Assembly: GCA_009746045.1 (NCBI GenBank)
Contig: RPFO01000213.1
Span: forward strand, 13,093,051 to 13,157,050
From: Mesostigma viride
Taxonomy: Eukaryota; Streptophyta; Mesostigmatophyceae; Mesostigmatales; Mesostigmataceae
Direction of reading: 5' to 3'
Length of the DNA: 64,000 bases
The notes below the pieces were generated by a model that was not told the origin of the DNA, made no database searches, and saw only the letters and a program-made list of their open reading frames with translations. Each line of letters opens with the position of its first letter. Positions within the stretch are counted from its first letter, which is position 1. The translations under genes were made by a program, and so were the position numbers. Shown one piece after another: positions 11,414 to 23,100 of the stretch.

Positions 11414-11666
11414 TGTTCAGATTACTTGCCCACGCTACTTGTTATGCCATGCTTACATGGGTCTTATTGCACCCACAGTTTGCCGGATCGTTATCCTGTC
11501 CTTTAGCTAGCGCGCCCGAATGCAGCTGTGGCATGCCTTTGGCTTGAAGGAGACTGGGGGTCTCTGCCCTTTCTCCTGTAGTGTACGCACAGGGATTAAA
11601 AGCACTTCGGTGCTCCGTGACTCCCCAACGGGAGCACGTGTTTAATTAATTAATTAACTGTCAAGG

Positions 11667-11996
11667 CACATGCAGGAACGGAACGCAGGCATGGAAACCC
11701 ATGCACCCTGCCTGCCTGCAACTGCGTGTATTTCGAATGCATGAACAGCATACCAAGCATGGTGACAGAACTCCTAGCCGTGATACAGCAATCAAATCAT
11801 GTCATGCTGCCCTGAGCCGAGGCACCATCCCGCAGTCAGGGGAAGGCTCGCCTGGGCCGATGCAGGGAGGAAACCAAGGCACCACATTGTCTGCAGCCAC
11901 AGGATGTATCAGCAGGCCGATGCTGGTTGGTACGCCTGGCATCTTTTGGCGCTATTTATTGAAAGAACCTCATGACTTTGGCCAATACATGGCAAG
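11667..11996. other. Spacer between two LINE inserts, no gene seen
   Basis: About 330 bp of unique-looking sequence downstream of the sialyltransferase-like gene, which runs on the opposite strand. No open frame of note and no repeat recognised. Confidence 0.4.
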
Positions 11997-12006
11997 ATGG
12001 ATCTTT

Positions 12007-12236
12007 TTTGTATAGCTATGCTGATCTTCCCCCCCATGACAGGCTCCCCCTTCGCTGGGCATAGCTTGAAGATCATGGGGATGCAAGTGCCCTGGTGCAC
12101 CTAGAGCAAGGGTCCTTTACATTCCCACCCTTGCAGGAAGCAGCTTAGAATGTATGATAGGCCATATGCCCCTTCTCTGGGCTATGTGCTACATATACTC
12201 CCAACGGAGTTATGTTCCTAATTAATTAATTAATTA
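12007..12236 (+). mobile_element. Short LINE 3' end inserted just after the GT29 stop codon
   Basis: Flanked by ATGGATCTTT at 11997-12006 and 12237-12246. The body matches the 3' UTR of the element at 5721-6938, including GCTATGTGCTACATATACTC and the CCAACGGAG stem-loop. Here, however, it carries a TTAA tail (about 12219-12238) instead of AATTC. Its right duplication lies only a few bases beyond the stop codon of the minus-strand GT29 gene (12250-12252), so the insert sits in that gene's 3' UTR. Confidence 0.8.
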
Positions 12237-12249
12237 ATGGATCTTTATC

Positions 12250-15200
12250 TCAGTCATATATCTTAAAGTTGTACTGGCTGTTGCTCAACACCTGGTAGAT
12301 GTACCGCGTCAGATCGAAGGAATGCGAGCCCTCGCGTGGCCGCGCCTTGTCGAAGTAGTGGTACTGGAAGCTCAGCAGGTCCCGCTTGTCGCGATCCCGA
12401 TAGGGCATGAAGCCCACTAAACTAATCTGGTCGCATATCTGTGGCACACCCCATCGCGCACGCAATGAGTCACCGCAGGCACCACGGCATGGGCAAGAAC
12501 ACAGCGTTATCATCAAGGTATTAAGATGCCAGTTGTAGCTCAACCATGTGAGGGCACTGGCTGCCTACAGCAGCACTAACTGATGGCAAGTACACAGGTT
12601 GCCCACCCTGCCTGAGTAGCGTACATGTCACTAGGATGGCCCCACTTGCAGGTCCCAGAACCGCCCTGTCCTGGTACCGTGCGCTGCCCTCCTTGACTTT
12701 GACCACCAGCATCCACCCTAGCTTGAGTTCCCCCCGGCCTTCCCCCACCCCAGACCCCTCCCCCCAGTTGTTACCAACTAGAAAGGCTCGCACCTGCGAT
12801 AAGCCGTGGACCAAGCGAACGACACACAGACTCAAACGCCCCACGAGACATAGGGCAAGCGTAGCAATTAGTACCTACCCAGCGGACCACACCAGGAGCA
12901 GGAGCATGGCTGAGAGATTTCCCTTCAACGGGTGCTATAAGAATGAGCCTAAGTTACTATAATACAGTACACACACATTCGTCTTTTAGCTTTGAGACAC
13001 TCACAGGATGTACATCACCCACCGCCCGCATCGCAGTTTTCATTCTTGAAAATTTCCGGCAGGTTTTGCACCTAGATATGTGAAAACAAACAAAGAAAAA
13101 CTAAATAATGAATCCCGGGTCCCCTGGACGAGTTCCTTGCTGCTACCAAGCAAACAAGAAACATATAAATACATACAAGTTTAACCCCCAAAACAGTTTA
13201 CTGTTGGCAGGGAACAACAACAGCAGACGCCATAAAACGCAAAGATATTTAATCCCAGCCTGCACTGCCGGCTGGAACACACAAAGAAACAAAGAAAGGA
13301 AAGTTGGCAAATACATCAAACCCTTGGGCGCGCTGCATGGCGACAAACCCAATCCAGGCTAATGGCCAGATACAAACTGGCCGAAAATTGAACCCTATAT
13401 CAAGTTTCCAAATGTTGGCGGTGTACTATGTAATGTGATAGCTATATATGGTAACATTCACGAACATCCCAACAATGTATCCTCAAACCACATGGATGCG
13501 CGGCATGCACCTGCAGGCACAGCAGCACCGCGTAAAACCCGGACATTGGCTTCTCGCCGCCATAACTGCCGAGGCGCAGCGCGTGGAACCGCTCGCGCAG
13601 GCGCATGTAGCGGTCGTACGCCCACGCGACAAACTGGGGTGAGAGCACCACGACGGTGCGCTCGGGGTAGCTCAGCCGCAGCTTCACGTACGACTTCTTC
13701 CACCACCTGTGCACGCACGCAGGGAGGGAGGGCGATGCCATCGGCAACACGAAACCCATGACACAACGGTGAGCCTACGATACACCCAGCACCCTGGAGT
13801 AGGCCCCTGGAGTAGGCAACAGAACACACAAGCAACCACATCGTCCGCTACAGCTTGACCGATCTAGTCCAGGGAGTGCGCTAGGAGCCATAGTTTAGAC
13901 AGCAAATGCGGGCACAGGCAGTGGGCGCGGGATTCATGAGTGCCCGAAGGTGAGCATGGGAGCCCACCAGCGGCAGCTCTAAGTTGCGACCTGGTCCGTC
14001 GCATGGACAACACAACATCGCATGCGGCAAGTACTTCCGATGAGGGTTATTGCAGACAAGGTGTGGTAGTGAGGGGTCCATGACTAGTGACTTACTAACG
14101 GATTCCATGACAGGCACGAGACCACCCCACCCACGCGTGACGGATGCCATGACAGGCACGAGACCACACCACCCATGCGTGACGGATGCCATGACAGGCA
14201 CCAGACCACACCACCCACGCGCGACGGATGCCATGACAGAACAAATGGCGCAAGGTCGCGCCACGGAACCAGCTGGGGTGCCAGGGACCCACTTGTCTTG
14301 GTCTCACCACGCACAGGGCCACAGTACTCCTAGTTGAGATATGAAGGGCAAGCGCATACCCTAACAGAAGTGTCTACCTAAAAAATAACGGTGAGGGCAC
14401 CACCCCAGCAACCAGCAAGAAATAAGGGTGAAGGCGCAACCCTGGCGACCTGGCGCGCGCGGAACCCACTTGTCCTTGGTCTCGATCTGCACACGGTTGC
14501 GGTACTTGAAGGAGGCCGGGTCAAACAGCTCAAACAGCACCAGCGCGGTGTCAGACCGCCGCCAGTTCCAGTGGGCCAGCAGCCGCGAGTGCCTCGTGTT
14601 CTGGTTGCCCTCCAGCAGGTGCTTCACCCACGCGCTGTTGAGCATCTCCACGTGCGTGCGTGCGCCCACGTACTGCGTGAACCCAGCCACGGGCGCCTGG
14701 TTGAAACGGTACACCAGGTCGTGGCTGTCGATGAACTCCCCAAAGTGGGGCTGGCAGAGGGGGGCAGGGGAGAGGCACCGCAACCAGAAGCAGTCAGCAT
14801 ATGGGAAAAGAAACACAATGTGGGGTGGATACGCCGATCTCTTTGACCAAAACGGCAGGATTTCTCAAGCTTGTGCTCACAACATCTTCTGTGTCTATTC
14901 GCAGGAACAGCCACGGTGGCTGAACAAGGGGCCGATGCCTCAGGCTCCCACACAAGAGCGTCCGAGGGAGTGTACTGCAGGTTGCACGCTCCTCTCCTGC
15001 TACACTTTCCCCCCCATCCACCCACCACACATGCGGTCGCATATGGTGGGCCTCGCCTCACTCACAACCATCTCCATAGGCCCTCCCAACCATAGCACAC
15101 CCTTCGTCCGCACATCCCTGCTTTATACACTCACCACACGCCGGCTCACTGCGAACGATCATACAAGAACAATAACGAGTAGGACGTAGTGGTTGCGTCA

Positions 15201-17015
15201 GCGGCTCACCCGCTGATGCAGCATGCCCCCGCTGTTGCCCACGATCGCACACGTGTTGTAGCGCGGCTGCAGGCCCCACCCGTCGACCTCCGGCAGCAGC
15301 TCGTACTGCTGGTCATCGACACGGTAGACGTCCCCGTCCGCGGTGCGGTTCAACGATATGCCCTTGGGCAGCCGGATGACGCGCTCGCCGCTGTTGCCCT
15401 GCCAGTCGCGCTCCACCACGCCTTTATGCATCGTCAGGGGCAGGCTGTAGCGCAGGTCGATGCCATCCAGTATCTGCGCCGCGTCTGTCAGCGTGCGATC
15501 TGAAAACAAGGATGGGGGCGCGGGGTGGGGGTGGGGTGGGTGGGGTGGGGTGGGGTGGGGTGGGGGCGGGCAGGGGGGGGGGCGGGCGGGCGGCGGCGGG
15601 CGGGCGGGCGGGCGGGCGGCGGGCGGGCGGGCGGGGGCGGGCGGCGGGCGGGCGGGCGGCGCGGGCGGGCGGGCGGGCGGGCGGGCGGGCGGGCGGGCGG
15701 CGGCGGGCGGGCGGGCGGGTGGGCGGGCGGGTGGGTGGGCGGGTGGGTGGGTGGGTGCGGTGGTGGTGGTAGTGGTAGAGGCGGTTGCCATGGTTGGGCG
15801 AGATAGAAAGAAAGGGCGGGGGACGTAGTATGCCATGCATGCTGCCTGTCCGTGAGACACCGTGGACAGAGAACGGACCGATGCATCAGGGAACCAGCGG
15901 TGGAGGCAGAAAGGGACGCCTGGGGGTACAGCGGAGGCCAGTGTGGCTGTCAGCATGCCCACAAACCAGTGCGTCCTTATGACATGGAATGTGTGCCCGT
16001 GCCCGTGCATGCAGGTGACAGGGGCATGTAAGACGAGGGTGCGTCAAGCCACCCGGATCGGTTTCACCCGGGCCGGTGCCAGCCAGCACATGTTCGCTAC
16101 CAGGCCAGCGAGACATGCGCGAGGGTACCCCTCCATGACAGTGGATGGGCGATCACGCGCACCAAAATCTCAGAGACAAAGACAGGAGCACGCGACTAGC
16201 CGCAGCCGCCTCTGGAGCATGCCGTACCTGTCTCACAGTCGGCGCCAACGTACACCGGCTCGCAGTGGCAGGTCTCGTTCACGTAATGCCCGCGCCCGTC
16301 ACAGACGTTCCAAAGGCACTGGCCCTCGTCACACAGCGGCCGCTCCACGCCACCGGCGCCACGTGTCTCCGCACCATCCGCCGACGACCCACCCTGGCTG
16401 GGCCTGGCCTCCCCCGTCGCCGTCTCGGTGCTGCTGTCACCAGCGGCGGTGGTGATGTTGATGTACCCGGCGAGCTCGATGGCTTTGAGCATCTTCTGCT
16501 CCAGGTGGATGACCGCCAGCTCCTCCTCGGACGCGGTCTCCGCCTCCTCATAGTAGGTGGAGCGGCACACCTTCTTGGTGGCCACGCAGCTGTCGGTCAC
16601 GCCAAACACCTCCACGCGGTCGCACACCTGGCACGCAGCAAGGGGGGGAGGGGAACGGCCGAGGGAAGGGGCACAGGCAGTGGGAAAAACATGCAGGTGG
16701 AATTGCGTGGGCGACACCGCGTGGACAGCGGTATGCAGCTCTCATGCCACGTGGCAAGCAGCGACACAAAGACATGGCCCCAGCCCCATGGGGATCCCAC
16801 AGGGCACATATTTCTGTCACTTGAACATCAGTTTGTGTGATCCTGAGCAGCCATGCTGAGCGCGGACATGGATGGCTTATGCTGGCACAGCAGCAGAAGA
16901 AGGCACGAAGAATGAAGGCATGGCAGCAAGACTTGTCAGCTAAACGCGGGTAACGGGGGGAGTGTGTGAAGGAGAAGGCGGAGGGAGAACGACGAAAGGA
17001 GAGGGGGCGGGAGGG

Positions 17016-17112
<97 letters not shown>

Positions 17113-20100
17113 CTGCGCAAGTGTGTGCTGGGACGTTTGAGTGCATGTGGCCACCAAGTACTTCGATGACCAGCCGAAACACCAACACCGCCATACCTGG
17201 ATGGCCATGCCAATTGTCGTGAATATCGAGGACTGCATGTCGTCGTCCGTCTCGGGCAGAGGGTATTCCTCCCCCAGCTCCCGCAGCACACGCGAACGGA
17301 GCTCGCGCGCCACGTGCTGCACCCAGCTGACAAAGTCCCGTGACAGGTACATCATGCTGGCAGGGGGGGGGGGGGGGAAGGGATGGCCAAAGGGGTGTGA
17401 GGCAGCAGGGAGGGCGGGCCGTGATGGCACAGGGGCGCATGAGACCGAGGGCCCAGGGTCAGGCAGATGGGCCACATGGCGTCTCAACTGGCTCGACACG
17501 GCCCTTCACCGTCGACAAGTGCCATCGTGTCAAATCGCTGAACGCTCCCACAACGCCAACGAGAAAAGAACGTACTTTCAGCGGCTCCCAGTGCACCACG
17601 CTTAAGGGAAAAAACACACAAGTTTCTGATTAACTCTAGCATGGTCACCGCGAATGAGACACGAAGCAGGTCCATGCGCTTGGAATGCTGCGTGTTTTCC
17701 ATGGGCAACACGGCATGCGAAGTCCTGCACGCAATTTTGCAGGGTAAGTTTGACCAGCGCGGGACAACGATGGGCACGGGAAGCTCTGCCCGAATTCCAT
17801 CACCCAGGGACACCCCTGGTCACACCTTCAAACACTCAGGTGTTTGCAGTGTGGTACGTGCACGTGCTGTCACCACCGTTGCTGCCACTATCCCCAACCC
17901 CCCCCTCACACACTGCATGAAGCATGTTCCTTACAATCAGCATCCAGCGCAAACATGCCCTGCATTCTTCTTGCTAAACTTGGTGGATAATAGCCTAATC
18001 CCTTCACAAGAGTTTAGACGCTGATCACCCGAAACCTTGAGGGCTGAGCCGCTTCCCATTCCAACCATTACCCCGGCGGTGCCCACCTGGCCTCTGGGTA
18101 CAGCCATCGCAGCTGCACGAACAGCTCCTGGGAGAAGCCCGACCAGAGCACGAGCGAGGCCACGTCCAGCCACCAGCGCGCGACATGGGGCCCACCCCCT
18201 CCAGTGCCCATGCCCAGCAGCACGCCTGCCCACGTGTGGTCCAGCACCTGCCAGGGGGGGGAGGGTTGGAGAGGGCCAGTGATCAGCGTGTCGAGCATAC
18301 AGCAACGACGTAGCACGCAGAAAGCCCAGTAAACTCACAGCATACTCAGAGGCTCCATGGCAACCGCACCCACACTGGCTGCGGCGCGCTCCATGACAAG
18401 TTCTCAGGGAAATGTGGAGATGTATCCTGCCAGGGATAATTTGTCCCAAGGGGATCCTCATCTGAACAGCTGGTGATCCCATACGTGTCCCATCTCCAAG
18501 CCCCTGCTTGCATCTCCACTGCGGGCGCCAGCAGCGTGCACATCCCCCCCCTTCCTCTCGCATACCTGGAACGTGGTGCGCCGGCCGATGTCCTGCGCAA
18601 AGCGCGATGCGCTGGGGGCGTTGTCCCACCGGAAGACCACCTGGTGGGTTTGCCAGGGAGCAACCCGTGCCCATGCACAACGAAAGAGCTATGTCTTCAA
18701 CAGCAAAAAATTACAAGACCATCCACCACTCGATGTGACTAGACAAGACACACTCGATGTGACTAGACAAGACACACTCGATGTGACTAGACAAGACACA
18801 CTCGATGTGACTAGACAAGACACACTCAATGTGACTGGACAAGACACACTCGATGTGACTAGACAATTCACACCCGATGTGACTAGACAATGCACACTCG
18901 ATGTGACTAGACAAGACACACTCGATGTAACTAGACCATGCACACTCGATGTGACTAGACAAGACACACTCAATGTGACTAGACAAGACACACTCGATGT
19001 GACTAGACAAGACACACTCGATGTGACTAGACCATGCACACTCGATGTGACTAGACAATGCACACTCGATGTGATTAGACAAGACACACTCGATGTGACT
19101 AGACAAGACACACTCGATGTGACTAGACAAGACACACTCGATGTGACTAGACAAGACACACTCGATGTGACTAGACAGAACACACTCAATGTGACTAGAA
19201 AGTACACAATCGATGTGACTAGAAAGTACACACGCCTTGATGTGCACACTACACACCAAATGCCTATACAGCTCACACTTGACAACGGCAGACGTGTATC
19301 CCACGCCCTGCCACGCCGGCACCCCCACCCCCCGCAACACGCCTGAACCCCCCCGCAGCCTACCTCGTGCGCGTCGATCTTGGCGCCGAGCCGGCTGCCC
19401 ACCAGGGACCCCCCGTGGCCCACCACGGCGCAGGAGCGGTAGCGCACCTTGACGTCAGCTGCCGCCATGTGTTATGCAGGGGCACACACAGGGATACAGC
19501 CAGTCAGGGGACCGGTGATGGCCACGACGCTGGAAAGCCGATAAGCAAGAGTGAAAGGGGCCAGCACAACAATAACTCGTGGGGTCGAGGGGAACACGAG
19601 GCAGGACACACACCTTGCGCAAGCCACGCCAAGCACACCGTCTGGCAGCGACACAGCAAGCATGTGCTCCAAGCCTAGCCCATCCACCGACGCATCTACC
19701 GACAAAACAGAACAGCCACGCGGCCGATGTACCCTAGCGGAGTCAGCGCAAGCAGCGCACCCACCTTTGGGCAGCGAGGTGACGAGGGACGGCGTGATCA
19801 CAAACGACTCATCCATGCGTGTGCGCGGGTTGAGGAACCGGACCTCGTGGGTCCCTGCCAGCTGTTGCTGGTTCATGAGCAGCGGCATGCCACGCGGCTT
19901 GAGGTTGATGCCGCGGCACAGCGCCGACAGCAGGTCCTCTGCACGCACACCACGGTGGGCACGGCGATGGACAAGCAGGGTGGGCAAGCAGGGTGGGCAA
20001 GCAGGGTGGGCAAGCAGGGTGGGCAAGCAGGGTGGGCAAGCAGGGTGGGCAAGCAGGGCGGGCGAGCAGGGTGGGCGAGCAGGGTGGGCGAGCAGGGGTG

Positions 20101-23100
20101 GGCGAGCAGTAGGCGGGGCAAGGGGCCACCACGATCACACTCATGTAACAGCCTATTCGCGACACTCCCGCAGATATCGCCCGAGAGGGGGGGGGTTCAA
20201 GCAACCCCTCCCCCCATCCCCAGCCACGGGAACCCCCCAGGGTTACGGGGTCAGACCCCCCCCCCCCCGCCTCATTCGTTGCCACCCCCGGGGGGTCAGG
20301 GGGGGGGAGGGAGGGGGGAGGGGTCGGACCCGCACCCACTCCACTCATAAATCGTCAGGGGTGGGGGGTTCGGACCCCACTCCCCCCCCCCCCGGGCAAT
20401 GGGACCCCCCCGGGTTTTGGGCGATATCTCCGGGACGGTAGCGAAAAGTCTGGCAAGATGAGGGTGCAACTACGGCGGCTTCAAAAAGGAAGACAAAACA
20501 GGGAGAGCCAGTGCTTCTGCTAACGTGACGGTTTAGTCAAAGGTTGACGCAAAAACCGAAAATTCTAAAAAGAAGTCAACACTTTAGGGTAAAAAGTCAA
20601 CACGTTGACGCCATTTTTTTGGACAAAAAGTCAACATTTTGACGCGCATGAACTGGTCAAAAGTCAACTTGTTGACGAGCATCATCGAGGGGGGCAGGGC
20701 CAACCCTTACTCTGGGTAAGGGCGGCACGGCGTCGTTAATCATGTGACTATAGTAGTAACAGGCAATAGATCCTGCTTGTACAGAGCTACCTGATTTGGA
20801 TGCTTACAGCACAAAACGACATGAAATATGGGTGGCCCTATCGATGTAAGGACGCAACGCTGCATGGAGGAAAAGTCAAATTGTTGACGCAACGCCGGGG
20901 CATAAGTCAACATTTTGACGGAAGAACCGGGCTGAAAAGTCAACATTTTGACGTTTGCCAAAAACCTTTAACAGAAGCACTGGGGAGAGCTGGTGTTGAC
21001 GATGACGTGGCCAAAGGGTAACATGAAGGTGGGTAGCAAGATGCAGGTGCCGCTGTGCGCCCGCACGCTGTTGGCGGGCAGATCACGGGGAACGAAGCAT
21101 GCCTGCTACAAACAGGCGCAGCCTGTTTATAGTCTGCAGCACCGGATGCATTACAAAGGGGTAGCAGCCGTGCTCAAACTGGCATGAGGAATGCCGGCTA
21201 CATAACAGCTGCGCCACCTGGCCCCGCTGCTCTGAGGTCGGCCGGCACGCTCTTTGATCCCCATGCCCCATGGCCGATTTTTCAGGCCCCCACCCTTGCC
21301 CCTGGCCAGCTTACAGAAAGAATTGGTGTGAACGTGCTTGGCAATGCCCGCTTGCAGAAGCATCCAAAACCGCATGCTGCACGCACGCATGATAGCACTT
21401 ACAGCTGCCGTGCGGCGGACTACGTCCTCCCCTCCCGTGCCTTGGCTGACAGCAAACGAAAATGCAAACTCCCCACGAAATGGAAACAAGCCATCAGCCA
21501 TATGCCCACCATCCACCACCACACTAACCACCCCAACCACGCCCGCTGGAACCATACGGAATTACGGATGGACCGCAACATTATCGTACGCCAACCCCCT
21601 ATAAACCAACGCCGGGCTCACCATCGTATGAAAACAGCGTCGGCCGCACAATCACAGGCTCGCTGGGCACACTGCCGCCGCTGTCACCGCCACCGCTGCC
21701 CGTGCCCTTTCCCCCGCCCCCTTGCCCCTGCTCGCCCTCGCCCGCCGCGTCGTCGTCGTCGTCGTCGCAGTCGCAGAAGCGTGCAGTCACTGGCAGGTTG
21801 GCGCCGCGCCCAGGTGGCAGCATGCAGTGCAGCGCGTAGGGGGTCATACGCCGCGTGGCCTGGCAGTCCACGCCCCCCACTGCCACAGTGAGGCGCGCAC
21901 CCTTGGGCCCAAAGTTGAACCCCCGCACGATGAGCACAATACCCCCCGCGCGCGGGCCGTGGGAGGGGGTCACCGAGCGCACCACGGGCGTGCGCGACTG
22001 GGGGTCATCCTCTGCACGCATCCAAGGAGGAAGGGAGCGCGGCACAAGGCGCGTCAGACACGCGTGCCCTGCCGCACATGCACTGGTGGCAACACGCGTG
22101 CCCTGCCGCACATGCGCTGGTGGCAACATGCGTGCCCTGCCGCACATGCACTAACGGCACGTGTGCTGGTAACAGGAAGTGCAGACGCTGTGCAAAGAAG
22201 AAAACTGCCCATGTGAGGGTGGGTGATGGCACGTTGCATTTGCTCCTTATCAAACCAGAAATGACCGCAAACGCATGTCCATATGTGCATACATCGGACG
22301 TGAGTATTTACAGCTACAGTTTGCATACAGCGCCCATGTGCATGCCCGCCTAGAACATGGGGCGGTCCAAAACTTCAGCGGTGAGAGGGATGAGTGACGA
22401 GCGCTCGCACAAACCGTGTGCGCTCCCATGGCCATGATCCTGTGGGAGTGAGGCGCACTAGCACAAACAACCGGCTACGGCAGGAGGGGTTGAACAAGAT
22501 GGGCATGGACACATGTCTACAAGCACAAACGCGGCCGCAGTCCTCCTTGCTAGGCGGGCAACGAATGCATGCGTGGTCGGACACGTGGGTGGGATCTCGC
22601 ATGTGCAGTACGTGCAAGCATGCCCACAAAGCCACGCCATGTGCACGGGTAGCCATGTGCTGGGCCCCTACTGCCCTGGGAGGCTCCAGGGTTAATAGCT
22701 CTCACGGACTCTAATGCCTGCCTTTGTGCACTCCGTCATGGGGCTGATGGCACGAGACTCCCGGGGACCCATGACCACCTGGACAAGCTCACGCGCGAGG
22801 CTGCCAACGGTTGGTTGGACCTGCTGGCTATGCCAGCTTTGCTCATTTCGTAGCCATGGATGCATTGATCCCAGAAAGCGAGCCTACCTCGAACAAGACA
22901 TAGGACCCTGATGCACCCGTGGGTGCATGCATGAGTCTACAGCAGTGATACAGGTGGCAGCCATGCTGGTCTCTACCACACAATCTTTTGGACATCGCCA
23001 TAAATCCACAGGCATGCCAACACAGCCACTCATACACGTACACCCATACATGGCCATATACCCATACACAGCCATCTACCCCTACATGGCCATACCTAGG

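Larger units (their letters stand above)
9227..11655 (+). mobile_element. ORF1-only LINE with 5' region, TTAA tail and 11-bp TSD
   Basis: Flanked by AACTGTCAAGG at 9216-9226 and 11656-11666. It has a 5' leader of about 350 bp, an ORF1 region (9508-10809), and a 3' UTR that ends in a stem-loop. The stem-loop is GTGCTCCGTGACTCCCCAAC GGGAGCAC (about 11609-11637), followed by a TTAA-repeat tail (11640-11657). It has no endonuclease or RT. The UTR is interrupted by a LINE fragment at 10988-11413; after excision of that insert it matches the UTR of 52501-53275 closely. With its 5' leader this is the most complete ORF1-only element in the window. Confidence 0.8.

Noticed and set aside
15424-16010. 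Long Pro/Arg/Ala-rich frame on the minus strand
   Set aside because: Outside exon 10 it is the translation of a GGGC/GGGT tract lying in intron 9.
17576-17600. A 25-bp micro-exon (reading VVHWEPLK) between GT29 exons 7 and 8
   Set aside because: It has plausible splice sites but breaks the phase to the next exon, while joining exons 7 and 8 directly keeps the frame and aligns with domain 2 (LRWLYPEA followed by SMMYLSRDFVSW).
18730-19235. CRISPR array
   Set aside because: The units are head-to-tail without unique spacers and the genome is eukaryotic.
18573-19468. Open frames with 8-residue repeats (LDVTRQDT or SVSCLVTS) as a repeat protein
   Set aside because: They come from the 24-bp minisatellite inside a GT29 intron and are open on both strands because 24 is divisible by 3.
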